Counted from the first letter of the stretch, positions 8,425 through 18,422 are shown. The stretch is 64,000 bases of DNA from Acidobacteriota bacterium (GCA_016929335.1 JAFGIY010000185.1:1-64000), one strand, 5' to 3'. Made by a program: numbers and translations. Notes: generated from the letters alone by a model not told the origin.

Positions 8425-9655
8425 CCCGGATAGCAATTCCAGGCGGGCGGGACACGTCCGGAGACTTTTCCCCTATTCCTTCAGAATCACCCGTGAAGGA
8501 ATCCTATATATTCTATTTGTGTTTCTGCTCTCTCTGGCCGCAGTCAACACCAGCAATAACCTCCTGTTTATCGTTCTCGCAGTTCTGCTTGCCACCATTG
8601 TGGTTTCGGGAATCATCTCCCGCAATTCTCTTAGGCAGGTTTCGCTATCTCTACAACTTCCGGAAAATGTCTTCGTCGGCGAGAAGGTTTTCATCAAGGT
8701 TACGCTAAAGAACCTCAAGCGGTTCTTCCCATCATTTTCGATCCAGGTGGAAGATCCCGAATTGAGCTTAAAACAAGCATCGCAGGGATTCTTTCGAAGG
8801 TGGCTGCATCATGGGCGCAAAAAGGACTCAGGAGCGGAAGCGCCGGACAGAGCCATGTTTCGCCAGTCCGCCTACTTCCCAATTCTTCAACCGAGGGAGA
8901 CGTGCTCTGAACTGATTGTGCAGTCCTTCCCACAGCGGGGGCTCTACTGTCTTCAAGGATTCTTGATTTCCACGCGATTCCCTTTTGGGCTCTTCCGCAG
9001 AGGAGAGCACATCGGAGCGAAAGGTGAAATTCTTGTCTATCCTTTGATTCAGGATATTTCCGCCTTCTTTCAACTGCTCCCCTTTCTCCCCGGTCACCTC
9101 GAAGGCCGGCATGTAGGGCCCGGCGAAAATCTCTTCTCTATTCGGAAATATCAGGAATCCGAAAGCGCCCGTATCATCGACTGGAAAGCCACCGCAAAGA
9201 CGGGCGATATCATGGCTCGAGAATTTGCGCGAGAAGAAGAAAGCAAGCTCTGCTTAATTCTGGACACCCGGATGGATTCCCCGGCGCCTGAAAGCTGCGA
9301 GGCTGATTTCGAAAAAGCAGTTTCTCTTGCCGCCAGCATTGCCGCCCATTTTCTTAATGATGGAGCGGGGATGGAATTTCTTACTCCGAACGAGCATGTA
9401 CCCCGCGGAACCGGAGTACAGCATTTGTATCGGATACTCCGGTCCCTGGCAGTCGTTCAATATGAGAGGACTTCCCTTGCGGCTGCCGCCGATTACTGGG
9501 GCCCAAACGGCTTTCCCGGAACGCGGGATCTGCCGGCGATTCGAAATATCATGTCGGACAAGGTATTCAAGATAATAATAAGTTCCAAACCCAGGGGCAG
9601 TTTCCCGTCCGCTATATGGCGCTCCGCCCACGTGGTATTTTTCGACGAGCTATGA
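8330..9655 (+). CDS. DUF58-domain membrane protein
   Basis: Two hydrophobic segments lie near the N-terminus (ILYILFVFLLSLAAVNTSNN and LLFIVLAVLLATIVVSGIIS). The C-terminal half holds the DUF58 signature, including VGPGENLFSIRKYQESESAR and IDWKATAKTGDIMAREF. DUF58 proteins are partners of MoxR ATPases; their C-terminal part resembles a von Willebrand A fold. The ATG used here overlaps the moxR end by 95 bp; the in-frame TTG codons at 8387 and 8408 give shorter and perhaps more realistic overlaps, so the N-terminus is uncertain. The stop codon overlaps the start of the next gene in an ATGA arrangement, indicating translational coupling. Confidence 0.9.
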   Translation: MSVPNTPRLTSEAKRQRPFLLRYFEALKSRFNPDSNSRRAGHVRRLFPYSFRITREGILYILFVFLLSLAAVNTSNNLLFIVLAVLLATIVVSGIISRNSLRQVSLSLQLPENVFVGEKVFIKVTLKNLKRFFPSFSIQVEDPELSLKQASQGFFRRWLHHGRKKDSGAEAPDRAMFRQSAYFPILQPRETCSELIVQSFPQRGLYCLQGFLISTRFPFGLFRRGEHIGAKGEILVYPLIQDISAFFQLLPFLPGHLEGRHVGPGENLFSIRKYQESESARIIDWKATAKTGDIMAREFAREEESKLCLILDTRMDSPAPESCEADFEKAVSLAASIAAHFLNDGAGMEFLTPNEHVPRGTGVQHLYRILRSLAVVQYERTSLAAAADYWGPNGFPGTRDLPAIRNIMSDKVFKIIISSKPRGSFPSAIWRSAHVVFFDEL

Positions 9656-11832
9656 CATTCGAACGGTATTTCAAAACATCCTCCTACTGCCTGATCGGCG
9701 CCGGATTTGTGGCCGTCATTTCGACCGGAAGCATTGGATTGATTCCCATATGCCTGTTTGCCGCAGTTTATGTAACCAGTTTATTCGTCGACACGGTCCG
9801 GCTGCATCGTCGTATTCCCGAGTGGCTTTTGAACTGCGCCACGGTCATTTACGTCTTTTTTTTCCTTTTGGATTACCGGATTCTTTCGCGTTCCTTTCTG
9901 GCCGCGACAATTCATCTGCTATTTTTTCTTGCAGCCATAAAACTTTTGACCCTTGCGAAGGATAGCGACTATTTCCATCTTTATCTCATCAGTTTTGCAG
10001 AAATGCTTGCGGCTTCAACCCTCACCGTAAATATTGTCTTTGCCTTCTGCCTTCTTTTGTTCCTGTTCTGCGGGATCAGCTCGTTGATTCTTTTTGAAAT
10101 GCGCCGCAGTAACGCAAGGATGCAGGAGCATGCCGTAGCAAAGCCCTTTGTCCGACACCGGAAGCGGGAAGGAAGCGCGCTTGAGCTTTTCGCCCCCTTT
10201 CCCGCCCGCCTCTTCACGGGCACGACGATCGGAATCACGCTTCTGATCATAGCCGTAGCGGTTCCTTTGTTCTTCCTTTTCCCCCGGATCAACCGGGGCT
10301 TTTATCAACGCCCTTCCGGGAATACACAGTATGTCTCCGGCTTTACCGATCATGTTGAGCTTGGGCAGATCGGCTCAATCAAGCAATCCGATGCAGTCGT
10401 GATGAGGATCAAAGCAGCCGCCCCTGAAGAAATACCGCCTGATTTAAAATGGCGGGGTATTGCATTGAATTATTTTGACGGCCGTTCCTGGACACGCACA
10501 GACCGGAACCGGTTCACGGTGCCTACTCAGGGAAGCTATTACAAACTGGAAAATTCCGCACAGGGAACCAGATGGTTGAATCAGACTTTTTTTGTCGAAG
10601 CGTTGCCCACGAACGTTGTCTTTGCCGCACATAAAGCACTTGCCATCTCGCGAGATGTTGGGGCCCTGCAAAAAGACTTCGCTGAAGCTCTCTATACCGA
10701 TCCGCACCCGTTCAACAAGCTGAGATATTCGGCTATCTCCGAACCAATCCGTCCGGATCCCTCCAAGATATCCGACCTGCTGCCAATACCGCAGGAGATC
10801 CTTCGCGCTTATATGCAACTGCCCCGCCTGGATCCACGGGTTGCCGAACTCTCTAAAAAAGTCGCGAAGACAGCGCCGAACAGGTATGCCAAAGCCCGGG
10901 CACTGGAGCGGTATCTCCGCTCGAACTACGGTTACAGTCTTGTTTTGCGGGGAACTCCAAACAGCAGGGATCCGCTTGCCATGTTTCTATTTGATGTTCG
11001 GAGAGGGCACTGTGAATACTTCGCTTCGGCCATGGCTATCATGCTTCGCCAGATCGGAATCCCCTCCCGCCTGGTAAACGGTTTCCGCACCGGAGAATAC
11101 AACTACATTGGCGACAACTGGATTGTCCGGCAATATGACGCTCACAGCTGGATTGAAGCCTATTTCCCCCCCTATGGCTGGGTCGAGTTTGATCCCACAC
11201 CCGCCGAACCCCCGCGCGCCAGGACTGAATTTACACGCCTCATTTCCAATCTGAGCGATGCCGTTGATCTCTGGTGGTGGGAAGGCGTTGTCAATTATGA
11301 TGCATCCAAACAATTTCGAGTATTCAGCGCACTCTACTCGAGCCTGGGGACTTTCCGGCGCGAAACGGGCAGACTTCTGGAGTCCGCATATGAGCATGGG
11401 CGGATGTCCGTATTCTGGATTCGTTCCCAAAACCTTGGATCGCGCATCGTCAAAAGCTGGCCTGTTTGGATGCTATGTATCCTGCTCCTTATGGTCTTCA
11501 TGATCCGACCATGGCGAAGGCATTTTTCAGGCTGGGTGAGGCGAATCCTGCATTCGGGCAATCACCGGACTGCAATAACCGGTTTCTACAGGGAAGCATT
11601 GGCAATGCTCGAGGATAGGGGATTCAAGCCGGAAAAGGGCCAAACCCCACTGGAATTTGCACAAACGCTTGCCAGACAGCCGTATCAGCCATCTTTTCTG
11701 ACTCTGACTGAGATATACAACTCGATCCGCTTCGGACCTCCCGGCCGGTCATATAACCGCGCAGAAGCCCAAATGCAGCTTCGTTTATTGCGCGATTCCC
11801 TGAGGCTCAAAGGACTTGCGAACCGGGATTAA
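9652..11832 (+). CDS. TgpA-like transglutaminase membrane protein
   Basis: An integral membrane protein with several N-terminal transmembrane helices (about residues 10-200), a periplasmic transglutaminase-like domain, one more helix (WPVWMLCILLLMVFMI) and a cytoplasmic C-terminal tail. The catalytic triad is visible: Cys in RRGHCEYFASAMAIML, His in DAHSWIEAYFP and Asp in WVEFDPTP. The family matches TgpA/DUF3488 proteins with a C-terminal DUF4129-like tail. The start at 9652 is chosen because ATGA overlaps the DUF58 stop exactly; an upstream in-frame ATG at 9616 would lengthen the overlap. It ends the MoxR-DUF58-transglutaminase operon. The physiological substrate is not known for most members. 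Confidence 0.92.
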   Translation: MTFERYFKTSSYCLIGAGFVAVISTGSIGLIPICLFAAVYVTSLFVDTVRLHRRIPEWLLNCATVIYVFFFLLDYRILSRSFLAATIHLLFFLAAIKLLTLAKDSDYFHLYLISFAEMLAASTLTVNIVFAFCLLLFLFCGISSLILFEMRRSNARMQEHAVAKPFVRHRKREGSALELFAPFPARLFTGTTIGITLLIIAVAVPLFFLFPRINRGFYQRPSGNTQYVSGFTDHVELGQIGSIKQSDAVVMRIKAAAPEEIPPDLKWRGIALNYFDGRSWTRTDRNRFTVPTQGSYYKLENSAQGTRWLNQTFFVEALPTNVVFAAHKALAISRDVGALQKDFAEALYTDPHPFNKLRYSAISEPIRPDPSKISDLLPIPQEILRAYMQLPRLDPRVAELSKKVAKTAPNRYAKARALERYLRSNYGYSLVLRGTPNSRDPLAMFLFDVRRGHCEYFASAMAIMLRQIGIPSRLVNGFRTGEYNYIGDNWIVRQYDAHSWIEAYFPPYGWVEFDPTPAEPPRARTEFTRLISNLSDAVDLWWWEGVVNYDASKQFRVFSALYSSLGTFRRETGRLLESAYEHGRMSVFWIRSQNLGSRIVKSWPVWMLCILLLMVFMIRPWRRHFSGWVRRILHSGNHRTAITGFYREALAMLEDRGFKPEKGQTPLEFAQTLARQPYQPSFLTLTEIYNSIRFGPPGRSYNRAEAQMQLRLLRDSLRLKGLANRD

Positions 11833-11853
11833 TTCCCGAAAGTGACGGGTGAT

Positions 11854-11898
11854 ACGAAGCAGCCAAAGCCTGGCCAATGACACGATTCGTTGCTTCGT
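11854..11898. terminator. Hairpin between convergent genes
   Basis: ACGAAGCA at 11854-11861 pairs perfectly with TGCTTCGT at 11891-11898, and an inner GCCA/TGGC stem sits inside the loop. It lies between the ends of two convergent genes (transglutaminase protein and cytochrome b). There is no T-run on either side, so a termination role is only plausible. Confidence 0.3.
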
Positions 11899-11939
11899 TC
11901 CCACTGCAGGTAATAAATGAAGGGAATCATATCCGATAA

Positions 11940-13166
11940 TTATTTATGGCAGGCTTTGCAGGTCGTCAAAGGATAGTTGGAATGGTTCGCCGGATACGGT
12001 TTCAGTTTGCCAAGATCATGGCAGTTCCGGCAATCCTTGTAGAGGCTTTCTTCCGTAGGGTGGGGCACCGGCTTTGGACCGGCTGCCTTTGCCTTCTCCG
12101 CAACGGGTTCCGAGCGCTTTGGCGCCGGACCGAGTTTATGGCAGATCCGGCAGGATTCTATCGGACGGCTCTCATGATTTGCAGGCATAGGTTTCATACC
12201 TGATCTACCGTGGCACTGGAAGCACTTTTCCTGGCCGGCGATCGGGTGTGGAATAGAGGGCGCCGATACAGCAGCAGCTTTAACAGAGGCTTCAGAAGCC
12301 GCCTGCGGACTGTAAACTTGAGTCCGCGTGAGCGGTACAGGCAGGGTCGAAACGGCAGTCGCCTCGGCTGTCGCTGCCCAGTAAATGCCCCCCACTCCGG
12401 ATGCCGCAGCCAGAATGGCGATCGGCATAAAGAGAATCCGCCTGCGGCGCAGCACGTGCGGGGAAGGTCGGGCATGCGCCTTGCCTGACAGGAATTCATC
12501 CCACTCCGCGCCATGTTCCTCTTCCATTTGGTGCCTGGTCAGCTTTCCGGTAAACATGCTCTTGTTGAACATTTTTATATGAACATTGTAGAAGTGCCAG
12601 ATGATGATAGCCAGGACGGCCAGGACAGCTTCGCCGCCGTGTGCCGCTTTAGCAGCGGGAATGAATTGACCGGGTAAAAATGCGGTGGTGATCAGCGGAT
12701 TCCAGAGCATGAATCCTGTCACCACCATGATAATGCCTCCCCAGATCAATGCCCAGTACTCCAGCTTTTCGGCAAAGTTGTATCTCGGCAATTTTGGAGG
12801 ATTTTTATGCAGAAACAGGCTGAAGCGAAGCGAATGAATTCCGTCCGTGACATCTTTCAGCGTCGGAAGCATTGTCATGTTCAGACGGCACACAAAATAC
12901 TTATAGGCAATGATAATGACGTGATAAATGGACAGCAAAACAAACACGATTGCCGCTGCCCTGTGGATAATGCGTGTCATCTGGATCCCGCCCAAAAGAG
13001 CTATCAACCACTCCGATATGGAATTCAGGGCGTATTTTTGTACCAACCCAGTCAAACCTAAGATGGTGAAGGACGCTGCCAGCAGAAAGTGCTCGATCCT
13101 CTGAGGTACGGTGAATCGACGGGGAATCTGGAGATCGGCGTGGGTAATTTCCTTCTCGTTACTCAT
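11940..13166 (-). CDS. Cytochrome b with C-terminal tetraheme c domain
   Basis: The N-terminal half is a four-helix di-heme cytochrome b of the formate dehydrogenase gamma / b561 type. Histidines lie in the helices (IEHFLLAASF, RIIHRAAAIVF, SIYHVIII, IIIWHFYNVHI). A fifth helix near residue 255 leads to an Ala/Pro-rich periplasmic linker. The tail carries four CXXCH motifs (CFQCH, CRICH, CRNCH, CKACH) arranged as two repeats, each with a PANH between its two motifs. The start at 13166 is preferred: AAGGGAG lies upstream, and it leaves a 22-bp gap to the nine-heme gene, whereas a longer frame would overlap that gene. Together the two genes suggest a membrane quinol-cytochrome oxidoreductase module. 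The terminal electron acceptor is unknown. Confidence 0.88.
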   Translation of the reverse strand: MSNEKEITHADLQIPRRFTVPQRIEHFLLAASFTILGLTGLVQKYALNSISEWLIALLGGIQMTRIIHRAAAIVFVLLSIYHVIIIAYKYFVCRLNMTMLPTLKDVTDGIHSLRFSLFLHKNPPKLPRYNFAEKLEYWALIWGGIIMVVTGFMLWNPLITTAFLPGQFIPAAKAAHGGEAVLAVLAIIIWHFYNVHIKMFNKSMFTGKLTRHQMEEEHGAEWDEFLSGKAHARPSPHVLRRRRILFMPIAILAAASGVGGIYWAATAEATAVSTLPVPLTRTQVYSPQAASEASVKAAAVSAPSIPHPIAGQEKCFQCHGRSGMKPMPANHESRPIESCRICHKLGPAPKRSEPVAEKAKAAGPKPVPHPTEESLYKDCRNCHDLGKLKPYPANHSNYPLTTCKACHK

Positions 13167-13188
13167 GCTGACATAAGCTCCCTTTCTC

Positions 13189-14280
13189 TCATGCACGCCC
13201 CTTGCGGAACCGCCGGACGATCTTCCCGCCGGCATCGATAATCACAAACAAAACCATTGCCCCGATCGTGATCGGAATGAGGAACCTGTAAAATAAGTTC
13301 ACATAGTACACAAGCGGATACCGATCTCGAGTCGGAGGGAAATGGCCGACCCAGCTGTCGGGAAAGCTGGAAGCGGCTCCGGGATGACATCTGCGGCAGG
13401 TGTTCAGGAGATTTTCCTTGACCACTGTGGAATTGGCATCGGTAACCTTCTGCATGTCATGAATTCCATGACAGTCCGTGCACACAGCGGCATTCATCTT
13501 CTGGTCGGGATGTTCTTTTTCAAACAACGTTACAGTCATCCCATGGAAATCCGCTACATAGGTGTTAAAGACATCGGGGGATATGTTGTATTTGCGCATC
13601 AGTTTCACATCGGCATGGCATTTGGCGCAAAGCTTGGGAGATCTCAGCCGGAATGCCTGAGTGGTGGGATCTTCCTGTTTATGCGACGTATGGCAATCCG
13701 TGCAGACCGGCACGTCGGGACTGCTGTCTTCCAAAAGTGCTTTACCATGCACGCTGGTGATGTACTGCGCGTATATAACGCCATGACATTTGCCGCAGTT
13801 TGCGGATATCTTATGCCGTGGCTGGTTCGGCCTGCCTATTGCATGACTACCGTGACAATCGACGCAAATCGCGGCATTGAGATTTCCGGCCGCCATTGCC
13901 CGGGCATGAATGCTGTCCAGTTCCTGCTCGAATTGGTTCGGATGGCAGACCCGGCATTGCTTGCCGTTTTCTATCTGGAATGCCCGGTAGTCGGATGCCG
14001 TCATCTTCGGATGAGGATACATCCGGATTCCGCTGTGGCAAGACGTACAGTGGAGTGTTTTATGCACCGAGGCATTCAAGCCCTCCACATCAACGGCAAG
14101 AGAAAGCACTTCGCCGCCGGGGAAGCGGGTATTCAAGCCGGGTGTGGTATGGCAACCTATGCAGCCGATATCCGTCGGTTCGGCTTCGCTTGCAGCCGTG
14201 GCAGTGGCTGTTAGGATCAGAATGAAAGCGCCTGTAGCAAGGGATCGCAGAAGTGCCCTAATGAAAAGCATACGGTCCAT
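13189..14280 (-). CDS. Nine-heme cytochrome c, membrane anchored
   Basis: The 363-residue protein begins with a signal-like hydrophobic segment (LATGAFILILTATATAAS). It contains nine CXXCH heme-binding motifs: CIGCH, CTSCH, CRVCH, CVDCH, CGKCH, CTDCH, CAKCH, CTDCH and CRRCH. A C-terminal membrane helix (FLIPITIGAMVLFVIIDAGG) is followed by a basic cytoplasmic tail. The heme domain should face the periplasm. It precedes the cytochrome b gene by 22 bp. Such pairs can carry electrons from menaquinol to periplasmic or extracellular acceptors; nitrite, metal or other acceptors cannot be told apart from sequence alone. No active-site Lys-type heme motif (CXXCK) was seen, so a NrfA-like catalytic heme is unlikely. 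Confidence 0.9.
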   Translation of the reverse strand: MDRMLFIRALLRSLATGAFILILTATATAASEAEPTDIGCIGCHTTPGLNTRFPGGEVLSLAVDVEGLNASVHKTLHCTSCHSGIRMYPHPKMTASDYRAFQIENGKQCRVCHPNQFEQELDSIHARAMAAGNLNAAICVDCHGSHAIGRPNQPRHKISANCGKCHGVIYAQYITSVHGKALLEDSSPDVPVCTDCHTSHKQEDPTTQAFRLRSPKLCAKCHADVKLMRKYNISPDVFNTYVADFHGMTVTLFEKEHPDQKMNAAVCTDCHGIHDMQKVTDANSTVVKENLLNTCRRCHPGAASSFPDSWVGHFPPTRDRYPLVYYVNLFYRFLIPITIGAMVLFVIIDAGGKIVRRFRKGRA

Positions 14281-14480
14281 TGATCAATCCCGGCCTGAAG
14301 CTGCCCACCCGAATGGGGACATGTAAGACCAAATAATACACCGGCCAGCGCCATACCCGAACAGCGTAACAATATCATCAGTTTAATGGATCTCAAACCG
14401 CCAGCCCGCATTATAGATTAAACAGCCCGCGTCAGGAGTCTACTATTTTATGCTACTATTTCGGTTCTTGGGAGCGATTG

Positions 14481-15824
14481 GTGGCAAAGATCGGATTTAT
14501 AAGCCTGGGGTGCCCTAAAAACCTGGTAGATAGCGAGGTAATGATCGGCTTGTTGCAGACTCATGGTCATGTGATAACTCCGGATCCCACGGACGCTGAA
14601 ATCCTTGTCGTTAATACCTGCAGTTTCATTGAGGATGCCAGGAAAGAATCGATTGAGACCATCCTGGCGGCGGCACAGCTTAAAAGCTCCGGTTCATGCA
14701 AGAAGCTGATCGTCGCAGGCTGTCTTTCGGAACGCTATCCCAAAGAAATAGGCACGGAACTGACTGAAGTGGATGCCATTCTCGGCACGAATCAAATCGA
14801 AAAAATCGTCGAAGCCGCTGAGGGAGCATCCATCCCTCCTCCCAATTCCTTTGGCCGGAGCGACGCCGATCTCTACCTCTATGACCATACAACTCCCCGC
14901 ACTCTTATTGGCCCGCGTCATTCGGCTTATATGAAGATTGCCGAAGGATGCGACCATGTTTGCGCTTTCTGCATTATTCCAAAAATCCGCGGCCGAATCA
15001 GAAGCCGCACGATCCCATCGCTGGTCCAGGAAGCAAGGCATCTTGCCGAATGGGGAGTTAAGGAAATAACCCTGGTATCGCAGGATACCACCAGCTTTGG
15101 ATTGGACATGGGAATCCAGGACGGGTTGGCCTGCCTTCTGGAAGCGTTAAGCAAAATAGACGGTCTGCGATGGATCCGTTTTCTTTATGCCTATCCGAAT
15201 CAGATCAGCAACAGATTGATTGACGTCATCAACTCGAGCGATAAAATCTGCAAGTACATCGACATGCCTCTGCAGCATGTAAGTTCGCCGATCCTGAAAT
15301 CCATGAAGCGCGGAGGCAACCGCTCGAGCTTTGCGCAAATGATTCACCGCATCAAGTCCGGAATTCCCGGCGTAACGTTGAGGACCACCATGATCGTGGG
15401 ATTCCCGGGAGAAACCAGAGAGGATTTCCTTGAATTGAAGAAGTTCTGTCGCGAAGTGGAATTCGATCGGTTGGGTGTTTTCTCATACTCCGATGAAGAA
15501 GATACCGGAGCGTACTCGCTGCATCCCAAGGTGCCGGCACGCACAGCGGAGCAGCGGCGCCGTGCGCTCATGAAACAGCAGGCCGCTATCGTTGCCAGAA
15601 ATAGTCGACGCCTTATCGGCAAAGATTGCCTGGTGTTGATCGATGGACCGTCACAGGAGAGCGAATTTCTGCTGCAGGGCCGGCTGGAGTCCCAGGCGCC
15701 GGAGATTGACGGAGTCTGCCTGATCAACGATTCAGAAATTGGAGATATTCAAAGCGGAGAATTTCGAACGATTCGGATCACGAGGATTCTTGGACATGAT
15801 CTTTTGGGCAAGATCGTGAAATAG
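14481..15824 (+). CDS. rimO: Ribosomal protein S12 methylthiotransferase
   Basis: RimO is a radical-SAM methylthiotransferase that modifies an aspartate of ribosomal protein S12. The N-terminal UPF0004 domain shows [13 protein letters not shown] and VNTCSFI with its cluster cysteines, and AGCLSERY. The radical-SAM motif is [12 protein letters not shown] (CX3CX2C). HPKVP and a C-terminal TRAM-like domain follow; the length of about 447 is normal. The CPKNLVDSE variant distinguishes RimO from MiaB. GTG at 14481 lies 6 nt after GGAG at 14471-14474; a TTG codon directly before it is an alternative. It begins a seven-gene plus-strand run. Confidence 0.95.
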   Translation: MAKIGFISLGCPKNLVDSEVMIGLLQTHGHVITPDPTDAEILVVNTCSFIEDARKESIETILAAAQLKSSGSCKKLIVAGCLSERYPKEIGTELTEVDAILGTNQIEKIVEAAEGASIPPPNSFGRSDADLYLYDHTTPRTLIGPRHSAYMKIAEGCDHVCAFCIIPKIRGRIRSRTIPSLVQEARHLAEWGVKEITLVSQDTTSFGLDMGIQDGLACLLEALSKIDGLRWIRFLYAYPNQISNRLIDVINSSDKICKYIDMPLQHVSSPILKSMKRGGNRSSFAQMIHRIKSGIPGVTLRTTMIVGFPGETREDFLELKKFCREVEFDRLGVFSYSDEEDTGAYSLHPKVPARTAEQRRRALMKQQAAIVARNSRRLIGKDCLVLIDGPSQESEFLLQGRLESQAPEIDGVCLINDSEIGDIQSGEFRTIRITRILGHDLLGKIVK

Positions 15825-15834
15825 CTCAATCGGC

Positions 15835-16047
15835 ATGTTTTCTGAAATTGAAATGAACATCAAATGTCCGCATTGCGGTAAAGCAACGGATCTCACGGGG
15901 AATCCCTTCCGGCCATTTTGCAGCGAGCGCTGCAAGCTTCTTGATCTGGGCAACTGGATTTCGGGCGCCTACCGCATTCCGGAGCAGGAGTCGGAGGCAA
16001 CCGAAGAGGAAGCCCCCGATCTCGAAAAGGATTCGAATAAGGAATGA
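15835..16047 (+). CDS. yacG: YacG-type zinc-binding protein
   Basis: A 70-residue protein with the Cys4 zinc site CPHCG and FCSERCK and the family sequence [15 protein letters not shown]. In enterobacteria YacG binds GyrB and inhibits DNA gyrase; the same role here is inferred from family only. The C-terminus is acidic. An internal ATG at 15853 (MNIKCPHCG) would remove six residues and matches other family members; no clear ribosome site decides between them. The stop overlaps the pgpA start by 4 bp (ATGA). Confidence 0.85.
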   Translation: MFSEIEMNIKCPHCGKATDLTGNPFRPFCSERCKLLDLGNWISGAYRIPEQESEATEEEAPDLEKDSNKE

Positions 16048-16505
16048 GACAACGTATATCGATCACAATTGCGAGTGCGCTGCACATCGGCTTTATCCGC
16101 GGAGCGCCTGGGACCTATGCGTCTCTGGCAACAACTATCGGTTATCTGCTTGTATTCATGATTTCCTGGCGGATCATACCGGCGCTTCATCTTAGCGCTG
16201 TTTGCCTGATTTCCCTCATCGGCGTAATTACATCCTACGACGCAAGCCGGAGTTCCGGGATTGAAGATCCCTCTTTCGTGGTAATAGATGAAGTTGCCGG
16301 GCAACTGCTTGCGTTATTATTCTTGCCGGTCAATGCACACAATCTCATCCTGGGATTTATAGCGTTTCGATGTTTTGATATATGGAAGCCTTTTCCCATC
16401 CGCAGGCTGGAAGCCATCGGAAAAGGGGTTGGAATAATGGCGGATGATTTGCTGGCAGGTGTCTACGCGAATCTGGTTCTCCAGTTCCTCAACCGCCTTA
16501 TCTGA
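16044..16505 (+). CDS. pgpA: Phosphatidylglycerophosphatase A
   Basis: PgpA removes phosphate from phosphatidylglycerol phosphate at the inner membrane to give phosphatidylglycerol. The 153-residue protein shows family motifs [13 protein letters not shown] near the N-terminus, [15 protein letters not shown] in the middle, [16 protein letters not shown], and [14 protein letters not shown] near the end. Several hydrophobic helices alternate with these. It overlaps yacG by 4 bp and ends 19 bp before cinA, so co-transcription is likely; plsY in the same run also makes phospholipid precursors. Confidence 0.93.
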   Translation: MRQRISITIASALHIGFIRGAPGTYASLATTIGYLLVFMISWRIIPALHLSAVCLISLIGVITSYDASRSSGIEDPSFVVIDEVAGQLLALLFLPVNAHNLILGFIAFRCFDIWKPFPIRRLEAIGKGVGIMADDLLAGVYANLVLQFLNRLI

Positions 16506-16524
16506 AACCGCCGGGGCGTCATCT

Positions 16525-17775
16525 ATGAAAGCAGAAATTATTGCCGTCGGATCCGAATTGCTGACGCCGGATAATGTCGATACGAACTCTCTGCTTCTCA
16601 CACACCAGCTTAACGAGGCCGGATGCCAGGTCCATCTGAAAACTGTCGTCGGGGATGATCGCGATGATATTGCGCGCGTGCTGCGTGAGGCTCTGGAGCG
16701 TTCGGAGTTGATAATCTTCAGTGGCGGCCTCGGTCCGACCGAGGATGATCTTACGCGCAACGCCGTAGCGGCTGTCCTCCATCGCCGTCTCGCGATTGAT
16801 GAAGGCTTGCTCGAAATCATCCGGCAAAGATTTATTGCGCGCGGCTTCCGGATGGCGAAAATCAATGAGAAGCAGGCAGAAGTCATCGAAGGGGCAGAAG
16901 TGCTCGACAATCCGTTCGGAACTGCTCCCGCAATGTGGATCGAGGAAAAAGGACGCTGCATTGTTTTGCTGCCCGGCCCGCCCAGAGAGCTTCAGACAAT
17001 CTTTGAAATGTCCGTTCTGCCAAGAATCAGGCTGCGGAGCGGCGGGATGAGGCTGGTGTATAAATCTTTCCATGTTACGGGGATAACCGAGTCGGAACTC
17101 GACTCGCAGATTGCCCCCATCTACACGGATTATCCCCAGGTGCGGACAACCATCCTGGCGGGCACGCGGCACATCGCAATCCGGCTTTACCGCTGGGCAA
17201 CGGGCGAAGAAGAACCTCCCGACATCATAGAGCTTTCAGATAGACTTCAAGCGGCGCTTGGAAACTCGCTTTTCTCGACCAAAGGCGAGTTCATGGAAGA
17301 AGTAATCGGCAGTCAGCTCAGGCAACACGGCCGGACTCTGGCTGTTGCCGAATCCTGCACAGCGGGAATGCTCGGGATGCATATCACGCGCGTGCCGGGC
17401 AGCTCGGACTATTTCAAGGGCGGCATTCTCTGTTACAGCAATGAAGCTAAGATAGAACTGTGCAATGTGCCGCCTGAATTGATTCAGAAACATGGAGCAG
17501 TCAGTGCCGAAGTGGCCGAAGCCCTGGCCTGTGGCGTGCGAAATGCCTTGCACAGCTCCATTGGATTATCCATAACCGGCATAGCCGGACCGGGAGGAGG
17601 CACTGCCGAAAAACCCGTCGGGCTTGTCTATATCGGAATTTCCGACGGTAAACATACCGAGAGTCGGCACCGAATTATGCCTGGAGAGCGCGAATCCATT
17701 CGAGAACGCTCGACATATCTTGCTCTTTCATGGCTGCGAAGATTTTTAATGCGTGATACTGTCTCGAATCCTTAA
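16525..17775 (+). CDS. cinA: CinA-like protein with nicotinamide-nucleotide amidase domain
   Basis: The two-domain CinA architecture is complete: an N-terminal molybdopterin-binding-like domain (AEIIAVGSELL, FSGGLGPTEDDLTRNA, LLPGPPRELQ) and a C-terminal PncC domain (VAESCTAGMLGMHIT, SITGIAGPGGGTAEKPVGLV). PncC domains hydrolyse nicotinamide mononucleotide to nicotinate mononucleotide in NAD recycling. Start chosen at 16525 because the protein then begins at the conserved MKAEIIAVGSELL; a longer frame would run well into pgpA. Length is 416 residues, typical. Confidence 0.94.
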   Translation: MKAEIIAVGSELLTPDNVDTNSLLLTHQLNEAGCQVHLKTVVGDDRDDIARVLREALERSELIIFSGGLGPTEDDLTRNAVAAVLHRRLAIDEGLLEIIRQRFIARGFRMAKINEKQAEVIEGAEVLDNPFGTAPAMWIEEKGRCIVLLPGPPRELQTIFEMSVLPRIRLRSGGMRLVYKSFHVTGITESELDSQIAPIYTDYPQVRTTILAGTRHIAIRLYRWATGEEEPPDIIELSDRLQAALGNSLFSTKGEFMEEVIGSQLRQHGRTLAVAESCTAGMLGMHITRVPGSSDYFKGGILCYSNEAKIELCNVPPELIQKHGAVSAEVAEALACGVRNALHSSIGLSITGIAGPGGGTAEKPVGLVYIGISDGKHTESRHRIMPGERESIRERSTYLALSWLRRFLMRDTVSNP

Positions 17776-17842
17776 TATCAAGAAGGCGGGAAACAGAATT
17801 TATGCCTGATATTCTGACTACTGCATTCCGTATTCTCACATC

Positions 17843-18400
17843 ATGCGAACATTTATAGCAATTCCACTTCCCAGGGAATGCCGGTTGATGCTCGAACAGC
17901 TTCAGGAAAAACTGCGCTCATTTAAGGCGGAGGTCCGTTGGGTTGGCATTCCATCGATCCATCTGACACTCAAGTTTTTGGGCGAAGTGGATCCCGGGAT
18001 AATCCCGAAATTAAGCAAAATGATTGAGGACGCGGTCCAAAATGAGCGTTCTTTTGAACTCCGTCTTCATGGCCTCGGATGTTTCCCCAATTTAAGGAAT
18101 CCGAGAGTAATCTGGTGCGGCTTGACAGGGGAAGCCGATAATCTCCTACGCCTGCAGCGATGCGTTGAAGATGCCTGCGCAGAACTGGGATTTGCTTGCG
18201 AGGAGCGGCCCTTTCACCCTCATCTCACTCTGGGACGGGTCAATGGCAAAAGAAATTTACAGCCTCTTCTGGACTATATTAAGATTGGCTCTGATCTGGA
18301 ATGCAGCTTTAACGCAGATCAGATTAATATCTACAGGAGTATTCTCAGACCTCAGGGTGCGGAGTATTCGATCCTGAAATCTATCGTTTTGAATGAATAG
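17843..18400 (+). CDS. thpR: RNA 2',3'-cyclic phosphodiesterase (2H family)
   Basis: A 2H-phosphoesterase of 185 residues with both catalytic HXTL motifs: HLTLKFLGEVD near residue 47 and HPHLTLGRVN near residue 127. Family members hydrolyse 2',3'-cyclic phosphate ends of RNA and were earlier called 2'-5' RNA ligases. The ATG at 17843 opens with MRTFIAIPLP, the usual start. It lies 67 bp after cinA and 22 bp before plsY. Confidence 0.93.
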   Translation: MRTFIAIPLPRECRLMLEQLQEKLRSFKAEVRWVGIPSIHLTLKFLGEVDPGIIPKLSKMIEDAVQNERSFELRLHGLGCFPNLRNPRVIWCGLTGEADNLLRLQRCVEDACAELGFACEERPFHPHLTLGRVNGKRNLQPLLDYIKIGSDLECSFNADQINIYRSILRPQGAEYSILKSIVLNE

Positions 18401-18422
18401 AAACGGATGTCTTTAAGCGATC

